DNA from: Actinomycetota bacterium
GTDB lineage: Bacteria; Actinomycetota; Acidimicrobiia; Acidimicrobiales; Palsa-688
Direction of reading: 5' to 3'
DNA: 64,000 nucleotides
Assembly (NCBI GenBank): GCA_021323695.1
Contig: JAJPKN010000068.1
Coordinates: 156,725-220,724 of the forward strand
The number at the start of each line of letters is the position of its first letter. Within the stretch, counting starts at the first letter, position 1. The notes beneath the pieces were generated by a model. It saw only the letters and a list, made by a program, of their open reading frames with translations. It did no database searches and had not been told where the DNA came from. Below, one piece after another: positions 44,650 to 54,068 of this stretch. A program made the translations under genes and the position numbers.

Positions 44650-46336
44650 CCCCCGGCCCGCCGGCCGTGTGGCCCCCAGCCGCCTGGTCGGTGGCCGTCA
44701 GCTCAGCAGCCGCGTGCTCAACAGACGTGTGCTCCGTGGGTGCTGGCTGAGCGTCTGGCGGCAGGGCGGCCTCGGTGCTGTCCCCCGCCCCCGACGGGCT
44801 CGGGCCAGCAGCTAGGTCCTCTAGCTCGCCCGTGCTTGGGGCGACGGGCCCCGTGACCGCTCCAGTGGTGCCCCCGTCGCTGGGCGGCCGGCCGGGCCGG
44901 CCCGTCGCGCTGGGCGGGTGCAGACCTGAACGTGGCCTTAGCCGGGCCGGGGAGCCGAAGGTCCGCCGGGCCCGGGCCGGGCGGGCCGGCCCGGGTGGGG
45001 GAGGGACGCTGATGCCGAGCAGGGGGGCCAGGGCCGGGACCTGGCCACAGTGCTGGCGGGCCGCCTCGAGCAGCTCGGGGGTGGGGTGCTCGGGCAGCCC
45101 GGCCGGCTTGACCGTCCGGCGCACCGGGCTCTCGACGACTGCCTGGAGCAGTGCCAGCCACTGGTCGGGCGGCGTGCTGGGCGACATGGCTGCGCCTGCC
45201 GCGTCGCGCAGGCGGGTGGCCAAGTCGGCGGGGAACCGAGCCGACACCTCAGGGGGACGGCTCGACAGGCGCAAGGCTTGGAGCACTTGGCCCGAGCCCA
45301 AGGCAGCCGTGACCTTGTCCTGCCACTCGGCCCACTGGCGGTCAATGCGGCGCTCGAGCATCTCGCGCAGCGCCGCCGCCAGCTCACGCGACGCTTCGTC
45401 CCGGGCCACGTCGGAGCTGCCGACCAGGGTGCGCAAGTCCCGCATGGACAGGTCGTCGCCCGCTTTCAGCGCCGCCTCAGCCCGGTCCCGCCACTCGGCG
45501 GCTTTGACCCGGGGCAGCAAGGACTCGGCCAGGGCCAGGACCCCCTCGGTGCTCGGCTCGGGCCGCCCCTCCTCCCGGGCTCGTTCCCGTTCGAAGTAAA
45601 GCGCGGTGCGTACCGCTGGTATCCCGCCTCGCAGTAGCTGCTGGGCCACTGGCTGGTGCTCAGGGGGGAGGCTCTCGAGCATGGCCGAGCGGTGGGCGTT
45701 GCCGGGGTTGAGGCGCCGGGCGCGCCGGGCGTTGCCCGTGCCCGCAGGGGCGCCGGGCCGGTGCCCGCCAGCCAGGTCGGCCACCTCGGCCGCCTCAGGG
45801 CGGGCGCGCTCCGGGCGGGGCCGCCCGGGGCCATGGCGCTCGGGGCCGGAGGCGGCCCGGGCGGGCCGCTCGCCCAGCTCACGACGTGCCCGCCGCTCAG
45901 GGCCGCCCGCCGGGCGCTCACCCGCTGGCCCGCCCAGGCGGGGCCGGTCCGCGGGGTGGTCGCGGCCGGCGCCGGCCCGGGGTACTGGCCCGGGCTGCAG
46001 GTGGGGCTGGGCGGGGCGACGGTGCTCGGGGCGGCCGCCTGGGCCTGGCCGGCTGCGGGCCAGTTGGGTGGTCACCTCAGGGGCCGGCGCACGCCCCACC
46101 AGCTCGATGCGGTTGGGGTCCGGCTGTTCCCGAGGCCTGGGGGCCTCGACGGCGACCACGCTGATGCCTTCGAGGTCGAACTCAGCCTCGGCTCGCACTA
46201 CGTCGCCGGCCTTGGCCCCCTCGTAGAGCAGGGACCCCGGTAGGACGCCGCGGGGGTTCAGGGCGCCGGCGGCGCGCCAGGTCCAGGTGCCGTCTGGTCG
46301 CGCGCTGGTCAGCTCTATGTCGATCCGGCGGGCCAC
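44612..46336 (-). CDS. Large hypothetical protein with low-complexity linkers
   Basis: 574 residues, GTG start. A compact N-terminal domain (1-80, [61 protein letters not shown]) looks like a small beta barrel. An Arg/Pro/Gly-rich segment (85-200) and a mostly helical middle (220-450, e.g. [38 protein letters not shown]) follow. The tail is Pro/Thr/Ala-rich. No enzyme motif is recognised. The codon pattern and long open frame support a real gene. Confidence 0.65.
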   Translation of the reverse strand: MARRIDIELTSARPDGTWTWRAAGALNPRGVLPGSLLYEGAKAGDVVRAEAEFDLEGISVVAVEAPRPREQPDPNRIELVGRAPAPEVTTQLARSRPGPGGRPEHRRPAQPHLQPGPVPRAGAGRDHPADRPRLGGPAGERPAGGPERRARRELGERPARAASGPERHGPGRPRPERARPEAAEVADLAGGHRPGAPAGTGNARRARRLNPGNAHRSAMLESLPPEHQPVAQQLLRGGIPAVRTALYFERERAREEGRPEPSTEGVLALAESLLPRVKAAEWRDRAEAALKAGDDLSMRDLRTLVGSSDVARDEASRELAAALREMLERRIDRQWAEWQDKVTAALGSGQVLQALRLSSRPPEVSARFPADLATRLRDAAGAAMSPSTPPDQWLALLQAVVESPVRRTVKPAGLPEHPTPELLEAARQHCGQVPALAPLLGISVPPPPGPARPARARRTFGSPARLRPRSGLHPPSATGRPGRPPSDGGTTGAVTGPVAPSTGELEDLAAGPSPSGAGDSTEAALPPDAQPAPTEHTSVEHAAAELTATDQAAGGHTAGGPGASDQTVVEPAVG

Positions 46337-46439
46337 ACAACAAAGCTACAACGTGGCCGGGCAAGCGCAAATCGCGCCGGTCGGCACGCGGTCGTGGTCC
46401 TGGCACCCGCCCGTCCCCGCCCCTGGCGTGCTATCTTCT

Positions 46440-46450
46440 GTCACAGTGAC
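46440..46450. promoter_or_regulatory. GTCACAGTGAC palindrome at a start codon
   Basis: An 11-base dyad with central A that contains the GTG start of the next gene. It matches the two CGTCACAGTGACG elements at 61693 and 61752. A TATCTT box at 46432-46437 lies 8 bases before the GTG, consistent with a leaderless transcript that this site could block. Confidence 0.35.
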
Positions 46451-46790
46451 GAAACGTCTGGCTTGTGCCTGGTGCGGGCGGTCGCTGCCCGCGCCCGTGG
46501 GCCGAGGGCGGCCCCGCAAGTACTGCCGGCGCAGCTGCCGCCAACGCGACTTCGAAGCCCGGCGCCGGGCCCGGGAGCTCGGCTTGGCCGAGTCCGACTT
46601 GGTCGTCGCCCGCCGGTCGCTGGAAAGGCTGGACGACTTGTGCTTCGTCCTGTCGTGCGCGATCGCCGACGTCGAAGCCGACATGGCCCGCGACGGCTCA
46701 GCCGAACAGCTCCGGGCCAGCCTGGAGTGGTTGCTGGAAGCGGCGCGGCCGTTGGTGGGAGCGGGGGAGCAGCTGCGAGCCGTGCCCTGA
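46446..46790 (+). CDS. Small treble-clef zinc-binding protein
   Basis: 114 residues from the GTG at 46446. CAWCGRSLPAPVGRGRPRKYCRRSCRQRDFEARRR is a four-Cys zinc site followed by a very basic helix, a form common among actinobacterial small DNA- or RNA-binding proteins. An acidic helical C-terminus (ADVEADMARDGSAEQLRASLEWLLEAARPL) follows. Function unknown. The longer upstream frame has no family sense. Confidence 0.72.
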   Translation: MTKRLACAWCGRSLPAPVGRGRPRKYCRRSCRQRDFEARRRARELGLAESDLVVARRSLERLDDLCFVLSCAIADVEADMARDGSAEQLRASLEWLLEAARPLVGAGEQLRAVP

Positions 46791-46920
46791 GGCGTCCCGG
46801 CCCAGGGCGGCCACGGCCGGCGGGCCGGCAGCCAATGGCCCCCGGCGCGCCGCAGGGGCTTGGGCCGCCTCCCGGTGCTTAGATTGGGGCGACCGTCACC
46901 TGGACCGGAGGTTTGTGGGG

Positions 46921-47907
46921 ATGAAAGTGGCCGTGATCGGCTCTACTGGCCATATAGGCAGCTACCTGGTGCCGCGCCTGGTGGCCGACGGCCACGAGGT
47001 GGTGGCCCTGAGCCGGGGCAACCGCCAGCCGTACGTCGACAGCCCCGCCTGGGGCCGAGTGGTGCAGCTGAAGGTGGACCGGGAGACAGAGGACGCCGTC
47101 GGGACGTTCGGCCGCCGGGTGGCTGAGCTGCGCCCCGACGCTGTGGTGGACCTGCCGTGCTTCACCGTCGCCTCGGCCCGCCAGCTGGCTGAGGCCCTGG
47201 CCCCCATAGGTTGCTACCTGCTGCACTGCGGCACCATCTGGGTGCACGGCCCGGCCGTGGAGGTCCCCGTTGGCGAGGACGACGCCCGCCAGCCCTTCGG
47301 CAGTTACGGGACGCAAAAGGCCGAGGTCGAGCAGCTGCTGCTCGGGGAGGCCCGCCGGGGTGCCCTGTGGTGCACGGTGCTGCACCCGGGCCACATAGTT
47401 GGGCCGGGCTGGGCCCCGTTGGGCCCGGCCGGGAACTTCAACGTGGACGTCTTCGGGCGCCTGGCCCGGGGCGAAGAGCTGGCGCTGGCGAACTTCGGGC
47501 TGGAGACGGTGCACCACGTCCACGCCGACGACGTGGCCCAAGCCTTCGTGAAAGCCCTGTCGGCTCCCGAGCAGGCCAGCGGCCAGGCGTTCCACGTGGT
47601 GTCCGACCGTGCCGTCACTTTGCGTGGCTACGCCGAAGCGGTCGCAGGCTGGTTCGGCCAGCCGGCCCGCCTGTCCTTCCAGCCCTGGGAAAGCTGGGCC
47701 GCCGCCTGGGCGCCCGCCGACGCCCAGGCGACCTGGGAGCACATTTCTCGCAGCCCCTCCATGAGCATCGACAAAGCCACACGGCTGCTCGGTTACCAGC
47801 CTCGCTACAGCTCGCTCGAGGCCGTGTTCGAGTCGCTCTCCTGGCTTGTCAGCCACGGCCAGGTCGACACCGGGGGCCGTCCCCTGGCCCCCGCGCCGGC
47901 CGGTTGA
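46921..47907 (+). CDS. NAD-dependent epimerase/dehydratase, extended SDR
   Basis: 328 residues. Rossmann motif VAVIGSTGHIGSYLVPRL lies at the N-terminus. The region HCGTIWVHG and SYGTQKAEVEQLL takes the place of the catalytic Ser and Tyr-x3-Lys (YGTQK). HVVSDRAVTLRGYAEAVAGWFG is typical of nucleoside-sugar epimerase-like SDRs. Substrate unknown. The ATG at 46921 follows GGAGG. Confidence 0.85.
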   Translation: MKVAVIGSTGHIGSYLVPRLVADGHEVVALSRGNRQPYVDSPAWGRVVQLKVDRETEDAVGTFGRRVAELRPDAVVDLPCFTVASARQLAEALAPIGCYLLHCGTIWVHGPAVEVPVGEDDARQPFGSYGTQKAEVEQLLLGEARRGALWCTVLHPGHIVGPGWAPLGPAGNFNVDVFGRLARGEELALANFGLETVHHVHADDVAQAFVKALSAPEQASGQAFHVVSDRAVTLRGYAEAVAGWFGQPARLSFQPWESWAAAWAPADAQATWEHISRSPSMSIDKATRLLGYQPRYSSLEAVFESLSWLVSHGQVDTGGRPLAPAPAG

Positions 47908-47966
47908 GGGGACACCTCCGGCGCCCAGGGTGCGCGCGACCGCCCCAGGGGCCCGGGGCAGGCCGG

Positions 47967-49244
47967 TCAGCCCTGGCCGGGCAGCCCGTAGGGTGCCCCG
48001 GGCAGCTCGGCCTCGATGGCGAGCAGCCGGTTGTACTTGGCGACCCGCTCGCCCCGGGCCGGGGCGCCGGTCTTCAGCTGGCCGCAGCCCACCGCCACGC
48101 TCAGGTCGGCGATGAAGCTGTCGGGGGTCTCCCCGGAGCGGTGGGAGACCATCTGGGAGTAGCCAGCCGAGTTGCAAATGGCGATGGCTTCCAGGGTCTC
48201 GGTCACGGTGCCGATCTGGTTGAGCTTGATGAGGGCGGAGTTGGCTACCTTGCGCTCGATGCCCTGGCGGATGATGGAAGGGTTGGTCACGAACAGGTCG
48301 TCGCCCACCAGCTGCACCCGGCCGCCCAGGCGGGCGGTCAAGCTTTCCCAACCTTCCCAGTCGTCCTCGGCCAGGCCGTCTTCGATCGACCAGATGGGGT
48401 AGTCGGCCACCAGCGTCTCGTAACGGGCGACCATCTCGTCGGAGCTGAAGCGCCGCCCGGGGGAGTAGCGGTAGGTGCCGTCGGGTTCGCGCATCTCCGA
48501 GGCGGCCGGGTCCAACGCGATGGCCACGCCTTGGCGCCCGGGTGAGTAACCCGCCTTGGAGATGGCCTCCACCAACAAGTCGAGGACCTCTTCGGGGGAC
48601 CCCAGGTTGGGGGCGAAGCCGCCCTCGTCGCCCAGGCCGGTCGAGTGCTTGCGGGCGTGCAGTAGGCCCCGCAGGGCCTGGTAGACCTCGGCGCCAGCCC
48701 GGAGGGCCTCGTGGAAGCTGGGAAGGCCGATGGGGGCCAGCATGAACTCTTGGAACTCGAGGTCGTTTTGGGCGTGGGCCCCGCCGTTCACCACGTTGAA
48801 GTGGGGGACAGGCAGGCGGAGCTCGGCACCCTGGGGAGCCAGCCAGCGGTACAGGGGCTGGCCGTCGGCCATGGCCATGGCCCGGGCGGCCGCCATGGAG
48901 GTCCCCACGATGGCATTGGCACCCAACCGGCTCTTGTTGGCGGTGCCGTCCAGTTCGACCAGGGCCCGGTCCACCTCGGCCAGGCTGGGCCACTGGCGCC
49001 CAGCCAGCAGCCGGTTCACCTCCCCGTTGACGTTGCTGGCAGCCTTGGTCACCCCGGCCCCGTTGAAGCGTTCCGGGTCGCCGTCACGCAGTTCGACTGC
49101 CTCCCGGGTGCCCGTCGAGGCCCCCGAGGGGACTCCAGCCGAGGCCATCGCCCCCGACGACAGCCGTACGCTCACCTCGAGGGTGGGCCGGGCGCGCGAG
49201 TCGAGGACCTCCAGGGCGTGCACTTCGGTGATCTCGTAGGACAT
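47967..49244 (-). CDS. eno: Enolase
   Basis: 425 residues from the ATG at 49244 (MSYEITEVHALEVLDSRARPTLEV), the standard family start. Motifs: GVPSGASTGTREAVELRD, IVGTSMAAARA, VQLVGDDLFVTNP, the signature LIKLNQIGTVTETLEAI and SHRSGETPDSFIADLSVA. It interconverts 2-phosphoglycerate and phosphoenolpyruvate in glycolysis. No downstream neighbour is tightly linked. Confidence 0.98.
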   Translation of the reverse strand: MSYEITEVHALEVLDSRARPTLEVSVRLSSGAMASAGVPSGASTGTREAVELRDGDPERFNGAGVTKAASNVNGEVNRLLAGRQWPSLAEVDRALVELDGTANKSRLGANAIVGTSMAAARAMAMADGQPLYRWLAPQGAELRLPVPHFNVVNGGAHAQNDLEFQEFMLAPIGLPSFHEALRAGAEVYQALRGLLHARKHSTGLGDEGGFAPNLGSPEEVLDLLVEAISKAGYSPGRQGVAIALDPAASEMREPDGTYRYSPGRRFSSDEMVARYETLVADYPIWSIEDGLAEDDWEGWESLTARLGGRVQLVGDDLFVTNPSIIRQGIERKVANSALIKLNQIGTVTETLEAIAICNSAGYSQMVSHRSGETPDSFIADLSVAVGCGQLKTGAPARGERVAKYNRLLAIEAELPGAPYGLPGQG

Positions 49245-49814
49245 GACGGCGTGCCTCGCTTTCTCGTTGGTGCCTGAAGGGGGCTCGCCCCCAGGCCAAC
49301 AACCTAGCTGCCTCACGGCCCCCGTCCCAAGGGCCCAACGTCACAACGTCACAAGCGGGGGCACAAGCGCGCAGGCACAACTTTGCTGGCACAGCCTGGA
49401 GGTCACAGTGAGCCGGGTGGCAGGGGCCCCTGCCCATAAGCTAAGGGCCCCGCCGCAGACAGCGTCGACCGGCATTGTCGACGCTTAGCCCGACGGCTCG
49501 GCGGCCCCGCTCACCTGGGCACAGGCGCAGTTGCCCCGGCTGGTAAGGGACCTCGGTGCCGTGAAAGAGCTCGACCCCACGGTCACGGGAGGGGCGCCAG
49601 TCGTGCTACAGGGCCTTGCCGTACCCTGACCGTCCGGTACCTATTTATTTGGCGCATTTCGGGGCGCGTTGGCATGGGGGTTGAAGGACTTGGGCGTTGA
49701 ACGTACACCTCGTCGACCGAGCGGGTCGCCGGTACCGCCTCTCAGGCCGTCAAGGAGGACCAAGCCCTCCTCAAGCCCTCCTGGTACATGATGACTACAG
49801 CCGAGGCAGCCAGG
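49245..49814. other. Intergenic region, 570 bases, with one strong hairpin
   Basis: No convincing CDS. A direct repeat AACGTCACAACGTCAC lies near 49329. AGCGTCGAC (49461-49469) and GTCGACGCT (49477-49485) form a perfect 9-bp stem with a 7-base loop. AT-richer sequence (CCTATTTATTT) at about 49640 could mark a promoter facing right. One small open frame from 49697 is Arg/Gly-rich and judged spurious. Confidence 0.5.
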
Positions 49815-51113
49815 TCAGTGCCGGCGGGCCCTGCCTAGGCAACAGAGCTTGTACTTCTTGCCGCTGCCGCACGGGCAGGGGTCGTTGCGCCCGGCGGCCG
49901 CCCAGCGCTTGCGTTCGTCGCGCTCTTGGCTTTCGAGCTCAGCCATTATCGAGCTCACGGGTTGGCCGGAGGCGGCCAGGAGGGCCATGCGTTGCAGGTA
50001 GGGCAGGGCGTGGCGGTAAAAGGCGCGGTAGCCGGCGCAGAGGTAGTTGAGCCCTGGCTCACCGTCCGGGGAGGTAGCGAAGCGGTCCTTGGGGCAGCCG
50101 CCGTTGCACAGGCTGAGCACCGGGCACTGCCGGCAGTACCGCGGCAGGGTGGACCTCTTGGCCTGCCCAAAGGCCACCTGCTGGCGGCTGGCCACCAGCG
50201 CCCCCAGGCCCTCGTGGCGCACGTCCCCGAGGCGGTGGCGCTGGTCGACGAAGTGGTCGCAGCTATAGACGCTGCCGTCGTGCTCTATGGCCAGGGCCAA
50301 GCCGCAAGTCTCGGCCATGACGCACAAGTTGGCCTGCTGCCCGCTCACCACCAGCAGTGCCTCCAGGAAGTTCTGCACACCCATACGGCTGATGTCGTGG
50401 CGTACCCACTCGTCGAAGGTGCGGCACAGCAGCTCGCCGAGGGCCTCGGGCGGGACCGAGCGCTCGCTCGCCTGGTCGGTGCCCACCCGTTCGACCACCG
50501 GTATGAACTGCAGCCACCGGACGCCTTGGCCGAGGAAGTAGCGGTACAGCTCGAGCGGCGCGCCGCAGTTGCGGGCGTTGACCGTGCACAGCACGTCGGG
50601 GTCGATGCCGTGCTCGCGCAGCAGGCGCAGGCCGCGCAGCACCCGGGCATGGGTGGGCCGGCCGTGGCGGTCACGACGGGAGGCGTCGTGGAGCTCGGGC
50701 GGGCCGTCCAGGCTGATGCCGACGCTGAAGCCCGCCTCAGCCAGGAACCGGCACCACTTGGCGTCGAGCAGGGCCCCGTTGGTCTGCAGGTTGTTCAAGC
50801 AGCGCCAGCCCTCGGGGAGGTAGCGCTTTTGCAGCTCCACCACCCGGCGGTAAAAGCCAACACCGGCGAGGGTCGGCTCGCCACCGTGCCAGACGAAGTT
50901 GACCACGGGGCCGGGGCTGGCGGCGATGAAGCCTCGCACGTAGGCCTCCAGGACCTCTTCGCTCATCCGGTAGCGCTCGGCCGGCCCGAACAAGGCGGTC
51001 TTGGCGAGGTAGTAGCAGTAGTCGCAGGCGAAGTTGCAAACCGGCCCGGCCGGTTTGGCCATGACGACGAAAGCGCTGGCGGGCCCGGTCTGCTCAGGCG
51101 GGGACGTAGGCAC
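49815..51113 (-). CDS. Radical SAM/SPASM maturase (anSME-like) with C-terminal SEC-C motif
   Basis: 432 residues. The radical SAM cluster CNFACDYCYYL sits near residue 27. FVWHGGEPTLAG and ISLDGPPELHD are typical of anaerobic sulfatase-maturating enzymes. The SPASM region (CGLALAIEHDGSVYSCDHFV; CRQCPVLSLCNGGCPKDRF) binds two further FeS clusters. The last 20 residues are a SEC-C zinc motif, NDPCPCGSGKKYKLCC. Such enzymes oxidise Cys or Ser to formylglycine or modify peptides. No sulfatase or precursor peptide gene is in view. The start overlaps the next upstream gene by 20 bases. Confidence 0.9.
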   Translation of the reverse strand: MPTSPPEQTGPASAFVVMAKPAGPVCNFACDYCYYLAKTALFGPAERYRMSEEVLEAYVRGFIAASPGPVVNFVWHGGEPTLAGVGFYRRVVELQKRYLPEGWRCLNNLQTNGALLDAKWCRFLAEAGFSVGISLDGPPELHDASRRDRHGRPTHARVLRGLRLLREHGIDPDVLCTVNARNCGAPLELYRYFLGQGVRWLQFIPVVERVGTDQASERSVPPEALGELLCRTFDEWVRHDISRMGVQNFLEALLVVSGQQANLCVMAETCGLALAIEHDGSVYSCDHFVDQRHRLGDVRHEGLGALVASRQQVAFGQAKRSTLPRYCRQCPVLSLCNGGCPKDRFATSPDGEPGLNYLCAGYRAFYRHALPYLQRMALLAASGQPVSSIMAELESQERDERKRWAAAGRNDPCPCGSGKKYKLCCLGRARRH

Positions 51114-52218
51114 AGGCCGGGTCCTCGCCCAAGGGGTCGCCCGAGGCTGCCCAGGCCCTGGAGCGCGACCCGCCGCACAGGTCGCGCAGCTCGCAGCGGC
51201 CGCAGCGGCCGGAGAACTGCGCCCGGCGGATGGCTTGGAGCAAGGGGTGCTGGCGGTAGATGGCCACCGGGCTCTCCTCCCTCACGTTGCCGAGGCGCAC
51301 CGGGAGGAACCCGGCTGGGTAGGCCCAGCCGTCATGGGAAATGAAGAAGATGCCCTTGCCGTCGCGGGTGCCCGCAGTCGGGGCCCGGGGCTCCTGGCGG
51401 GGGCGGCCGAGCAGCTCGTGGAGCCGTCGGGACTGCTGGCGGTAAAGAGGCCCGAGGGAAAAGGCTTCGGCCGGGTCCCCCCCGCCGAAGGCCCGGCGCT
51501 GGGCCACGACCCGCCGGTACCAGGGCCCCTCCACCGTCCGCACCGCGAAGCCGTAGTGGGCAGCCTCGAACAACAGGTGGGCGACGTCCTCGTTCTCCTC
51601 AGGCGACAGCTCCTGTTCGTCTTGGCCCCGGCCCACCTTGACCAAGAAGAACACCTCCCAGGCGGTGGCGCCCACCGACTTCACTATGGCGGCCACCTCC
51701 GCCAGTTCCCCGGCGTTGGCCTTCATCACCGCCGTGTTGACCTGCACCTTGAACCCCAGCCCAGCCAGGGCCCGCAGAGCCGCCAGGGTCTGGTCGAAGT
51801 GCCCGGGCACCCCCCGGACGCCTTCGTGGGTGCCTGCGGTGGCGCCGTCCAGGCTGATCGACACGCTGCTCACCCCGAGGGCGCGTAGCTCCTCCAGGGC
51901 CCCGGTCTCCAGCCGAGGCGTGACGCTAGGGGCGAGGGCGACGGGGAGGCCGGCCAGGCGGGCGGCGGACACCAGTTGCAGCAGGTCCGGGCGCATCATG
52001 ACGTCCCCCCCGGTCAGGACCAACACCGGTGGCCGTCCGCCTTGGTGGCTGCGGAACTGGCCCAGCTGACCGACCAGGGCCAGGCCCTCTTCGGTGCTCA
52101 GCTGGCCGGGGGCCGCCTCGGGCATGGCCGAGGCGCGGCAATGACGGCAGGCCAGGGCGCACGCCTTGGTGGTCTCCCAGAACACCAGGGCAGGAGATTC
52201 GTCAAAGCTCACCCTCAA
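51094..52218 (-). CDS. Radical SAM/SPASM protein (TIGR04053-like)
   Basis: 374 residues. FWETTKACALACRHCRASA carries the CxxxCxxC cluster ligands. VLVLTGGDVMMRP and VSISLDGATAGTHEGVRG are core barrel motifs. The C-terminal Cys set (CGRCELRDLCGGSRSRAW) is SPASM-like. The N-terminal wording is very close to the TIGR04053 group. It is the first gene of the pair and its stop lies inside the following gene, so the two are translated together. Substrate unknown. Confidence 0.85.
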   Translation of the reverse strand: MRVSFDESPALVFWETTKACALACRHCRASAMPEAAPGQLSTEEGLALVGQLGQFRSHQGGRPPVLVLTGGDVMMRPDLLQLVSAARLAGLPVALAPSVTPRLETGALEELRALGVSSVSISLDGATAGTHEGVRGVPGHFDQTLAALRALAGLGFKVQVNTAVMKANAGELAEVAAIVKSVGATAWEVFFLVKVGRGQDEQELSPEENEDVAHLLFEAAHYGFAVRTVEGPWYRRVVAQRRAFGGGDPAEAFSLGPLYRQQSRRLHELLGRPRQEPRAPTAGTRDGKGIFFISHDGWAYPAGFLPVRLGNVREESPVAIYRQHPLLQAIRRAQFSGRCGRCELRDLCGGSRSRAWAASGDPLGEDPACAYVPA

Positions 52219-52301
52219 AGGATGGGCCGTGCTGGCCGGCTCGGGACAGGGCCTATGGTCCCGACTTCGGCCTTGCTCCCGGCAGGTGAGACAATGGGTA
52301 G

Positions 52302-52820
52302 GTGATCTTGGAAATGAGCCCCGACGAGGTAGACAGCTTCCTGCGCGAACAGGTGGTAGGCCGAGTTGGCTGCCACAGCGGGGGCACCACCTACGTCGTC
52401 CCGGTCATCTACGCCTGGGAGGACGGCTGCGCCTACGTCTACTCGGTCGAAGGGCAGAAGGTGCGCATGATGCGGGAGAACCCCGAGGTCTGCTTCGAGG
52501 TGGACGAGTACCGCCCCGGTGGGAGCTGGCGCAGCGCCATAGTGCAGGGCACCTACGAGGAGCTGGGGCCAGACGACGCTGGCTTCACCTTGCGGCTGCT
52601 GTCCTCCCGCTTCGCCAGCCGCTCGGGTGCCAGCGGGGAGGCAGGCCGGGCCGAGCGCCGGGGCGAAGGGCGCGTCCCGGTGGCGTTCCGCATCCGGGCC
52701 CGCGAAGTCACCGGCCGGAAGGTCGACCGATCGCTGCCGGCGAGCACCAAGGCCCGCGCTGGCCGGCTGCTCACCCGCCACCTGGCCCGCCGGTCCACCT
52801 CGGACCTGGCCCACAACTGA
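52302..52820 (+). CDS. Pyridoxamine 5'-phosphate oxidase-fold protein
   Basis: 172 residues from a GTG; an ATG at 52314 is a close alternative. SPDEVDSFLREQVVGRVGCHSGGTTYVVPVIYAWEDG is the split-barrel FMN-binding fold of PPOX and NimA-like proteins, and VEGQKVRMMRENPEVCFEVDEY is the usual dimer-interface strand. It may bind FMN or F420. It is divergent from the radical SAM pair with an 83-base gap. Confidence 0.85.
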   Translation: MILEMSPDEVDSFLREQVVGRVGCHSGGTTYVVPVIYAWEDGCAYVYSVEGQKVRMMRENPEVCFEVDEYRPGGSWRSAIVQGTYEELGPDDAGFTLRLLSSRFASRSGASGEAGRAERRGEGRVPVAFRIRAREVTGRKVDRSLPASTKARAGRLLTRHLARRSTSDLAHN

Positions 52821-52831
52821 GGCGGCGGTCG

Positions 52832-53359
52832 TTGGACGAGCGCTCGGCCCCCGACCTCGCCAAGCCTGCACGGCGACGCCCGAGGGCCGCCTGGGCGGCA
52901 ACTGCCGTGGCACTGGGCCTGGTAGCTGCGGTCCCCACCTCTGCCAGTGCCGTCACCCGGTATGCCGAACGCGCGGGCCCCGCTGCCTACCCTCCCGTCA
53001 TCGTGGAGAACTTCAAGCCGGTCCTCGCTTGCGGCCAACGCACCACCGTCGGCCAGGAAGGCTGTGGCGAGCACCACGTGCTCGCCGCCGACGAGCAGCT
53101 CAACGCCGACGTGAAGGTCATCTTCGGGCTGCTGGGCACTAAGGCCTCCCGCCGCGACTTCGTCGCCGCCCAGGCCGCCTGGCTCGCTTACCGCAATGCC
53201 GACTGCAAGAGCCGGTCCGATGCCTACGAGGGCGGTACGGAGCAGCCGGTAGCCTACGTCTACTGCTTGGCGGCCGATGACGGTGCTCGGCACCAAGAAC
53301 TGAAAACCTTCTTCGACGTCCTGGCCCAAGGCCGGGCCGACGTCCCCAATTTCCCCTGA
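52832..53359 (+). CDS. Secreted protein with LprI-like lysozyme-inhibitor domain
   Basis: 175 residues from a TTG at 52832, 11 bases after the PPOX gene. An Arg-rich start and hydrophobic segment (AAWAATAVALGLVAAVPTSASA) form a signal peptide. The C-terminal part AAWLAYRNADCKSRSDAYEGGTEQPVAYVYCLAAD matches the LprI N-terminal domain (PF07007) with its paired cysteines. Mycobacterial LprI inhibits lysozyme; by analogy this may guard the cell wall. A start further upstream has no family match. Confidence 0.75.
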   Translation: MDERSAPDLAKPARRRPRAAWAATAVALGLVAAVPTSASAVTRYAERAGPAAYPPVIVENFKPVLACGQRTTVGQEGCGEHHVLAADEQLNADVKVIFGLLGTKASRRDFVAAQAAWLAYRNADCKSRSDAYEGGTEQPVAYVYCLAADDGARHQELKTFFDVLAQGRADVPNFP

Positions 53360-53633
53360 GAGGCCCTTGGGCTGGCTACGGCTCCTCCGGGAGGGCTCCT
53401 TGTGCCCCCGCTGGCCAGGCCCGCACGCCCATCGGTGCCCGCGGGCCAGTCGAGCACCCGGCGTTCCGGGGGAGCCGAGAAGACAGTTGAGTAGCAACAA
53501 ATGTTGGGTATGACCGGCCCTCCCGCGCTGTCGGCCATGTGGTCGGTTGCCCGTCGAGGGGTACCAAGCCCGGACGGGGTGTGCTTGGTACTGCCTAAAC
53601 CTGGTAGTCTTCGTACTAGTTGAGGAGGTTGAG

Positions 53634-54068
53634 ATGTCCCTGGCCGAGCTAGAGCGCCGGGCATCACCAGAGGCCGTCCGGCTCGCCGTGCGCCTGCTCG
53701 AGGCTGACGTCGCCAGGCAGGCCTGGGTGGCCCAGGTTGGCTACTGCCTCACCCAGGCTGACACAGCCAGGCTCCTTGGCCGGAGCGAGCAAGCCGTGTC
53801 CAAGGACCCCAGGCTGCTCCGCCTGGAGCGCAGCGACGGCCGACCGGCCTACCCCGCGTTCCAGTTCGACGGCCGGCGCCAGGTGGAAGGGGTGGCCGAG
53901 GTCGTCAGGGCCCTGAGCGGGGCCGTACAGCCGGCCACCATCGCCGCCTGGCTGACGGGGTCGCAACCTGCCCTGGGCGGCCGCCGGCCTATAGACGCAC
54001 TGGCTGGAGGCGACCAAGAGGAGGTCCTGGCCATCGCCAGGCGGCTGGCGGCCCGTGCCTCTGTCTGA
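53634..54068 (+). CDS. Antitoxin of an Xre/MbcA/ParS-RES module
   Basis: 144 residues from the ATG at 53634, which follows GAGGAGG. The N-terminal half is a helix-turn-helix (TQADTARLLGRSEQAVSKD). The C-terminal AAWLTGSQPALGGRRPIDALAGGDQEEVLAIARRL is the MbcA/ParS/Xre toxin-binding domain. It neutralises the following RES toxin and probably represses its own promoter. Inverted arms ACTGCC and GGTAGT, 7 bases apart, lie just upstream. Confidence 0.85.
   Translation: MSLAELERRASPEAVRLAVRLLEADVARQAWVAQVGYCLTQADTARLLGRSEQAVSKDPRLLRLERSDGRPAYPAFQFDGRRQVEGVAEVVRALSGAVQPATIAAWLTGSQPALGGRRPIDALAGGDQEEVLAIARRLAARASV

Noticed and set aside
46879..48993. 704-codon minus-strand frame across the SDR and enolase genes
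   Set aside because: It spans two real genes on different strands and reads as low-complexity Arg/Gly/Pro sequence.
49697..50050. 117-codon plus-strand frame before the radical SAM gene, considered as a precursor peptide
   Set aside because: Arg/Gly-rich, overlaps the SAM gene 3' end antisense, and lacks a leader-core layout.
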